Source: Trichosphaerium sp. ATCC 40318
Lineage: Eukaryota; Discosea; Flabellinia; Trichosidae
Direction: 5' to 3'
DNA: 64,000 nt
Assembly: GCA_038496445.1 (NCBI GenBank)
Contig: JALMLS010000376.1
Span: forward strand, 558,001 to 622,000
Notes under the pieces: generated by a model
What the model was told of the DNA's origin: nothing
What the model saw: the letters and a program-made list of their open reading frames with translations, nothing else
Database searches by the model: none
Position numbers and translations under genes: made by a program
In this document: positions 58,026 through 64,000 of the stretch, in pieces
How the letters are laid out: each line of letters starts with the position of its first letter
Position numbering within the stretch: position 1 is the first letter of the stretch

Positions 58026-59146
58026 ATGACTACACCGACACCATATTACGAAGAAGGCAATACACCGCTAGACGAAGAAAGCGGCATGGATGCTGGTATG
58101 GGTTCTAGTTATAATACAAGCACATCACTAGGAGAGTTTCCACGCTCAGAGTACGGAAAAAGCCAAATAATACCTATTTCTCCCTAACTTTAATTAGAGG
58201 TATTCTAACAAAGACCAAACGCGCGCTGGGATCCACAAAAGCCAAGCTTGCCCTTTGTTGTTTCGTTTTCATTAGCGTAGTCGTATTATCGATCACAACC
58301 ATCGCCTTGCTCTCTACATCCTACAAATGCGATAAATCAGGACCTTTTGATGATATACAAATAACCAAATGCAGTGACTACGCTGTTCTACCACAAGAAT
58401 GCGAAAACAACGCAAACATGACTATGTTCGTAGCAGAACAGAAGATTTTCTCGTATTGGAAGAAAATGAAAATACGTAATGAAAAAACAGATAGCACAGT
58501 TGGTCACTACCTCACTGGATTCGCGTGGTTTAGAAAGCTTTATAAACTAGAGGTTGATGGAAAGGTTGTGGCACAAGCTAAAGGCGCTGTCATATCTATA
58601 GGCCACGTACGAAGCCGTTTTATTTTTTTTTTTCGATTTTTTTTTTTCAAAGAAAAGTTGTTCGCTCCGACAAGATCCTGACCCTATTTTAGAAATTCAC
58701 TATTGGTAAATGTAACGGTCAAGGAGATACTTACCTGCTTGAACAAAAACCTTTCGCTTCATTCACAAGGTAATGTACAGTTCAAAATAACTTTTTTTTT
58801 TTTGGTTGTTATTTGAAGTGAGTTTATTTTTGTTTCAAAAAAGCAAGTTGTCTTATTTATTACAAAGTGTTTATTGATTTTGTCTTTTAGCCATATCTAC
58901 ACGCTTAAGAAAAACGGTGTAGAAATAGCTAAGACTGTAAAGAGAACATTTGGAGTATGCAAACCTGATGTATATCTCGTTGATAATAATGGTGAGCTTG
59001 CTGCTGCTGTAAGCAGGAATTGTTGGCAGTCAATCTTTGGTGATAAATGGTTGATTAGAAACTACCAACCAGACCTCATTCCTGATTATGTTGTTGGTTT
59101 CCTTGCATACCTTAATACTCAATTTGAGAAGGACTCAAAGCATTAG
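58026..59146 (+). CDS. single-pass membrane protein with LURP1/scramblase-like domain
   Basis: The start at 58026 gives an acidic cytosolic tail (MTTPTPYYEEGNTPLDEES). After an intron at about 58.16-58.20 kb comes a membrane helix (LALCCFVFISVVVLSITTIA) without a cleavable signal, so type II topology is likely. The outer part has 'MFVAEQKIFSYWKKMKIRNE', 'GKVVAQAKGAVISIGH', 'FTIGKCNGQGDTYLLEQK' and 'HIYTLKKNGVEIAKTVKRTF', then 'YLVDNNGELAAAVSRNCW' and 'DYVVGFLAYLN'. This strand pattern matches the LURP-one/tubby C-terminal barrel, which ends in a hydrophobic helix. Such barrels bind lipids or scramble phospholipids in some members. Four exons; the stop is at 59146. Domain call is by pattern. 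Confidence 0.65.
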
Positions 59147-59367
59147 ACTGCGTCCTGTATAAGATGTGAATGTCAGCAAAAACAAGGATTAACTCCTTTG
59201 TTGTTTTAGTAAAATATCGATTTTTGGACTCCTGCTTACTTTATCAGAGTTGTTTATTTATATTTTTAATCAATCCTAGTACTGGATTTGGATAGAATCG
59301 TGTTTTAATTCAATTTAGGTAAGTTTTGTTGAGTGCTTTAATAAATATTTGTGAACTTTTGTTTCGA

Positions 59368-60849
59368 TTATGGACCGGTGTTGATGTGGTTGTTATTGTT
59401 GACTCTATAATTCACTTGAGCGTAGCTAGAATAGCTGTCTACTGATGTGTTTACTGCGAAAGGCGCTGTTTCTTTTGTTGTAGGTTTAGAATGAACATAC
59501 TTGATCATTACCAATAGAGCCAGTGAAGGAATTAGTTCTACTATGATGTAGTATCCCAGAACAAAGTAAGGATTTTTATTTGGCCAAGATAAAGCAGTAA
59601 CACTTGCTAATGCTGCAGAACGTATTATAAATGCTATTGTGCATATGCAAGCTACAACACTTACCTATTTAAGAAAATTATAAGAACGTTGTCAAACCAA
59701 AAAAACAATGTCGTTCAGAAAAAGTGTCACGTGACAAAAACAAAAGAACACTTTCACAGCAATTAAAATAATAGTTTTTTGATCAACAATCTGTTACTTG
59801 TTATGGTATTTGCACAGTAACATTGGTATACGGAAAAGTTTTATGCTTGTGAGCTTGAAGACAAAGTTGAGACTAAAAATTTATCGTACTTCTCTTAATT
59901 TGAAATGTCTTCCTGATGTCTCTTTTGGTAGTTTCTTAAGAATAAAATAAAGTCTCCCTCCATATATAGCAAAACACACTGATACAACAAGAGATATAAA
60001 AGCGAAAAAACCATCCTCACTCTTATGCACAATCTGATTGTTGTTCAATATGAAAAGAGCAACCCAAAATCCAATTTGTACACCATAAACTCCCAAGTTC
60101 AATATAAATATTATAGGCCTTAATCGACTTGTAAAAACCTTTTCTTTGTTTTGTACATGCCTTATTATTTCTGCCCTATGAAACAAAAGGTATAAAGGTG
60201 GAGACATTGAAAAGGTTTAGAAAAAAAAGAGGAAACAGAAAAAGAAATGCTCATGTCTTTGTTCATGAAGGGTTCTTACCAAAACAGCACTACTAGTGTA
60301 TACGTTGAAAAAAATACTAGCCTTGGAAAGTTATGTAACAATGTGAAAGCAGGTGTTCGATGGATATTTGACAGCCAAAATTGTTGTTCAGGAAAGAAGT
60401 ACACTGTAACAAAAAAAGCGGTTCTGACTAAAGAAACAAACAGTCATAAATAAGTACAGCCGGCAGCATCAAAAAAAAATACAAAAAAAAATCACGTGAT
60501 TTTTTTACCAAGATGCTAAAGCTCTATGTAAAGAGGTAATCGCTCACGTAATGTACGCAAGCGTTTTGAACGCTATGAACGGAAAAATCGATTAACACTG
60601 CGTACGTATCGACATACACCCTGTAAAAACAAGAAAAAGAGTCTGAGTACTCCATCCAGTGACTTGTGGTCGTGTCTGCATGTAAACGAATTTAATAATG
60701 GCAACAATGAATATTATAAAGTATAGGCCTACAATTGTTGTTCAGTGGTGCCAATAAGAAAACCTAACAGTTACCTGCTAGAACAAACATAGTAATATTC
60801 CATTCTTCCGGAGGATGAAGTAGGCTAGGCGCCGTAGAGTTCGTAGCCA
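59368..60849 (-). CDS. seven-transmembrane TOM1/THH1/GPR137-type protein
   Basis: The start at 60849 gives MATNSTAPSLLHPPEEWN with an N-glycosylation site. Helix-forming exons follow: 'MFVLAVGLYFIIFIVAII', 'FFVTVYFFPEQQFWL', and the signature 'NFPRLVFFSTYTLVVLFW', which matches plant TOM1 'PGLAFFTTYALLVLFWAEI'. It is spliced to 'AEIIRHVQNKEKVFTSRLRP' and 'IIFILNLGVYGVQIGFWVAL', then 'FAIYGGRLYFILKKLP' and 'GYYIIVELIPSLALLVMIKY'. The tail is polar and ends HINTGP. In plants TOM1 proteins sit in the tonoplast and support tobamovirus replication; animal GPR137 acts at lysosomes. Function in this organism is unknown. Six or so introns; CACGTG sites fall in an intron and just downstream of an exon (59728, 60493). 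Confidence 0.8.
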
Positions 60850-60997
60850 TGCTGATACGCCAAGATTCGCTTGCACAACAAAAAAACTCGAATAAAAAGA
60901 AGGACTTCTTGTTTCAAATTATCATGGTAGGACCTGATAAAATTACGCGTGTGTATGCGATAGCTGATTTTATTTGGGAGATATTATAATAGGTTGT

Positions 60998-62421
60998 CTA
61001 CAATTTTGAAGCTTTGTTTTCCAAGTTACCCATTACAATCATGAAAGAGTCGTTAGCTGTCTTTGGATACGTAGGGTTTGAGTAATCCATAACTGTCTTC
61101 CATTTTGAAGCAATAGCCTGTGTGAAGCGTTAGTTAATAAGAAATCAATGACGGCAATTACCTCAGGCGTTAAAGTTTGATCAATTGGGAATAAAGCACC
61201 GTGGCTTCTTTGCCAACGCAAGTTGGAAATCTAAAAAAACATTAGTAATGTAAACAAATGTTGTTCTAAGCTTGATACGTACCCAACCTGCACCGACTTC
61301 AAAGAGCTTACCAGTAACCTTTGTACTATCGTGGCAAAGGTATGCTACCAAAGGAGATACAAAGTCAGGTTTGAGTGCTTTTACCTAAGAGAATGGTTAG
61401 AAAACATCAAAACACAGAAAGTATAAATTATAATTTACATACCAAATCTGGTGGCATTACTGTTGCGGTCATACGAGAACCAGCTAGAGGAGCTATAGTA
61501 TTAACGAGAATATTACGGCTCTTTCCTTCAATGGAGAGTGTCTGAGCAAACGAGTAGAGGGCCAATCTAAACAAAAAAAAAGATGTTAATAGAAACTAGG
61601 ATGGCTAATGACCGTACTTGGCAGCAGAGTAGTTAGCTTGACCGCGGTTACCGTAGATACCGGCAGCGGAACATGTCATTATGATCCTACCATACTTTTG
61701 TTCTCTCATGTAAGGCCAAGCAGCTTTAGAGCACTTGTAGGAGCCCAATACGTGCACTTTAAAGATAAGGTCCCTAAAGCGATATTAATTAGTCATTAAA
61801 GACACGGAACAGCGCTTAATGCGTTGAACTCGTGTTTTCAACGCTGGAAACGTACCAATCGCGGTCTTGCATTTTGGCGAAGCTTGTGTCTCTCAAAATA
61901 CCTCTACAATTACTTTGAGTGCGTAGAATTGGACATTTAGCGCGTACGCGTTGTTAATGAGAATATCAATGCGACCGTAGTTGTCGATAGCGGTTTTGAT
62001 GATCTTGTCTCCGAATTCAACGGAATCGTAGTTTGCAACAGCCTCACCACCCATTTTGCGAATTTCATCAACAACGGCATCTGCGGCTTTCGAGCTGCTA
62101 CCATCACCTATTTTGAGTTAGGAGTGTAAGGTGGCCAATTCAGCGTGGAGAAAAAACAATTGATCAATTTATCGCGCTGCTCGCTACAACAATACCGTAC
62201 CCTTTGTGCTAGTACCCAAGTCGTTTACGACAACTTTAGCTCCTCTACATCGAGTATTTATAAAAAAAACGTTTAAAACGATCCACGGTACCTTGCTGCG
62301 AATTGAAGAGCGTGAGTGCGTCCCAATCCACCTCCTGCGCCTGTAACAACAACAACGCGTCCTGAAACAAGTTAAAAATCAAATAAATACTCATTCCAAC
62401 CTTTAAAATCAAGTTCTGCCA
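60998..62421 (-). CDS. peroxisomal short-chain dehydrogenase (MFE-2/HSD17B4-like SDR domain) ending in SKL
   Basis: Exon 1 (MAELDFK) splices to '[20 protein letters not shown]', the Rossmann TGxxxGxG motif. '[20 protein letters not shown]' is the insertion typical of the 3-hydroxyacyl-CoA dehydrogenase domain of peroxisomal multifunctional enzyme type 2. 'NNAYALNVQ'-type and 'RIDILINNA' motifs follow, then '[20 protein letters not shown]', and the catalytic Ser/Tyr/Lys in '[20 protein letters not shown]' and 'AAKLALYSF'. The C-terminus ends NLENKASKL, a perfect PTS1 peroxisomal signal. Only the SDR part is encoded; no hydratase-2 or SCP-2 domain follows. The enzyme probably oxidises 3-hydroxyacyl-CoA in peroxisomal beta-oxidation. 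Seven or so short introns. Confidence 0.85.
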
Positions 62422-62587
62422 TGGTAATTCTATTTCTACCTCTTTGTGTGAATAAAATATGTGACTTGTCCAGACCAATAAAAAAAAAAAGTATTGTCTC
62501 CTTAATTAATTTATCAGCGTGTGAAGCTAGTAACGACACTCTACTCTACTCCTACTCCATTTTGCATAATAATACCTTGATTGTACT

Positions 62588-63837
62588 ATGGCAGCGCACT
62601 TGGCAAGACAGCTTACAAAGCGCTCAGCAGTTATAATTGCGCCTCCAGAGAGTGCTTGGGAGCCGATTCAAAAAATACGGCAAAAGCATGACGAGTTTTT
62701 TGAATCAAGGTACGTACCATGACCATTGAACGCCGTTACGCTCACCTACGCTTAGAACACCTCATATAAACATGTACGCGCTTGCGCACTTCTAAGCTTA
62801 TCAAAAGGCAGGTTGTATCCATTTATACCTAACAATGAGTTCCCTGCTCAAGTGGAGCTATTGAAAGACGCTGTGAAATCAGTAGAGCCATTTGACGTAA
62901 CTTTGGGGACGTTCAAATGGTTTAAACCTCACAGATACGCTACTTTGTGGCTCCAGCCAGAAGTACACTTATTTTGGAAAGCCACATGCTAAAAAATGTT
63001 CATAGCAAGGTGACAAGATTGAAGATGTATACACGAGCATGTTAAACGCTTTTCCTATGTGTAAACAGAACTTCGAAGCATTTGTACCACATCTACCAGT
63101 GGGACGGTTTTCGAACGTAACGTCGTCGTACTTTAAATCAACAATGAACATTGAGTTCTAGGGCAGAATTAGACAATCAGCAATGAAGTTACAAGAAAAC
63201 TGGAAGCCAATAACTTGGACACTGGCAAGTACATTTGAAAAAGATCTTAAATGACTTTTGGTGATGTCTAAATGGTTCTTTTTAGGACAGGTTATATGTC
63301 ATTTCTCGTACTGGAACAGAACCTTTTAAAACAAGGTATGAGATTCCATTTGGTGGCGGTGATATAGTACACCAAGATGTGATTACAGAAGAAGAAGTGT
63401 ATGAACATCCTTTAGTGCAACATACAATTTACTGAAATTTGTAGGCCTGCATCAAAGACAAAAGTACACTTGAGTAGGCTAAACCCTAGAACAACTGAAG
63501 AAGGATTAAAGAGTGCTATTGAAGAAAAAGGATTTAACCCTGTAAGTGTTCCTAAGAGAAAAAACCAACAAGTGTATTACAACTCATATTGCTAAAATTG
63601 AGCGACGGTGTTGATAGTTTTACCAATAAGTTTTAGGTGGATGTGAAGATTGTGTTCCGAAAAGATGGAAGAAGCTGCGGTTTCGGTTTCATAGACTTTG
63701 GAGAAGTCAAAGACGCAGAAACATTCTTGGAACAAAGTACATGTTACTACGCTTTTGTTGCTTTTGTTGACATTTTTTCCCTTCAAGGTACCATGGAGAT
63801 AGATGGTAAAGCAGTAAACGTAAACAAAGTCCACTGA
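62588..63837 (+). CDS. 2H phosphoesterase-like (2'-5' RNA ligase fold) domain plus RRM
   Basis: The start at 62588 gives MAAHLARQLTKRSAVIIAPP. The 2H-type fold is suggested by 'AVIIAPPESAWEPIQKIR', 'LYPFIPNNEFPAQVELLK', 'VEPFDVTLGTFKWFKP', 'YATLWLQPE' and 'FEAFVPHLPVGR'. In active 2H enzymes the two motifs are H-x-T/S; the second here reads H-L-P and the first His could not be placed before LYPF. The C-terminal exons give an RRM: 'TKVHLSRLNPRTTEEGLKSA' (RNP2-like), then 'GRSCGFGFIDFGEVKDAE' (RNP1 GFGFIDF). The stop is at 63837. It is divergent from the SDR gene with about 170 nt between starts. The product is probably RNA-binding; catalysis is doubtful. Confidence 0.65.
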
Positions 63838-63907
63838 ATGAACTCTTATTTGAATAAAATTATCTCTCCATGTTTGACTAGTGACACCTCATTTTATTCA
63901 ACAAAAA

Positions 63908-64000
63908 ATGGCAAGACTTTCTCATACCGTTACTATTTCTAAGCACAAGCCACGTGAACACATGGCCGTTCAAATAGCAAAACGGCTTACAGTGCAGTCG
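63908..64000 (+). CDS. start of a further gene, cut by the window edge
   Basis: An ATG at 63908 opens a frame that runs to the window end (MARLSHTVTISKHKPREHMA then VQIAKRLTVQS). It is too short to identify. It contains a CACGTG. Confidence 0.4.
   Translation, partial: MARLSHTVTISKHKPREHMAVQIAKRLTVQS

Noticed and set aside
58615-58665. Poly-T tracts as mobile-element tails
   Set aside because: Similar T runs precede most intron acceptors here and fit polypyrimidine tracts; no target-site duplication or element body was seen.

Overview
The window looks like nuclear DNA of a free-living unicellular eukaryote. It is AT-rich by eye. Nearly every gene is interrupted by several short introns of roughly 40-120 nt. 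The introns start GTACGT, GTAAGT or GTATGT and end in T-rich tracts before AG. Gene content is that of a phagotrophic or saprotrophic protist: a GH7 cellulase-family protein, an alpha-2-macroglobulin, TOM1/GPR137-type and DUF2009 proteins, GPI-type surface proteins, and F-box/LRR and F-box/MORN-like repeat genes. A heterolobosean or amoebozoan amoeba would fit, but the sequence alone does not settle the lineage. No bacterial operons, rRNA, CRISPR or transposase genes were seen.

Layout. 0.5-8.2 kb: alpha-2-macroglobulin-like surface protein (+). 8.3-10.4 kb: carbohydrate-binding module fused to WD40 repeats (+). 10.6-16.1 kb (-): GH7 glycosidase, DUF2009 protein, Lys/Arg-rich nuclear-type protein. 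16-17.6 kb is gene-poor. 17.6-19.1 kb: CRAL-TRIO lipid-transfer protein (-). 19.4-22.7 kb: polytopic membrane protein fused to a flavodoxin-like quinone reductase domain (+). 23.1-23.8 kb: MGST3-like MAPEG protein (-). 24.3-27.5 kb: ZIF1-type MFS transporter (+), with a tRNA-Ile(AAT) inside one intron.

27.7-42 kb is the most unusual part. A divergent pair, F-box/MORN-like repeat gene and F-box/LRR gene, occurs twice as an inverted duplication. The copies flank about 8 kb of ordinary genes: a small orphan, a DEP/ubiquitin-like protein and a zinc-finger/vWA protein. One copy of the MORN gene is broken and a third fragment lies at a duplication edge. The two LRR genes keep almost identical ends, but their 22-residue repeat arrays are reshuffled.

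42.5-57 kb: a small basic protein, a GPI-type metalloprotease, an F-box/RasGAP fusion that lacks the arginine finger, an EF-hand protein, a vWA surface protein with a Thr-Ala-Pro stalk, an orphan zinc-cluster protein and a beta-rich surface protein. 58-64 kb: membrane-anchored LURP1/scramblase-like protein, TOM1-like 7TM protein, peroxisomal SDR ending in SKL, a 2H-phosphoesterase-like/RRM protein and the start of one more gene.

Themes. Four F-box genes lie within 20 kb, which suggests a local cluster of SCF substrate adaptors. Several secreted or GPI-type proteins share the same stalk design. The palindrome CACGTG is far more frequent than base composition predicts and often sits inside introns. 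Spliced models here were assembled by hand from reading frame, splice sites and family motifs; internal exon edges should be taken as approximate.
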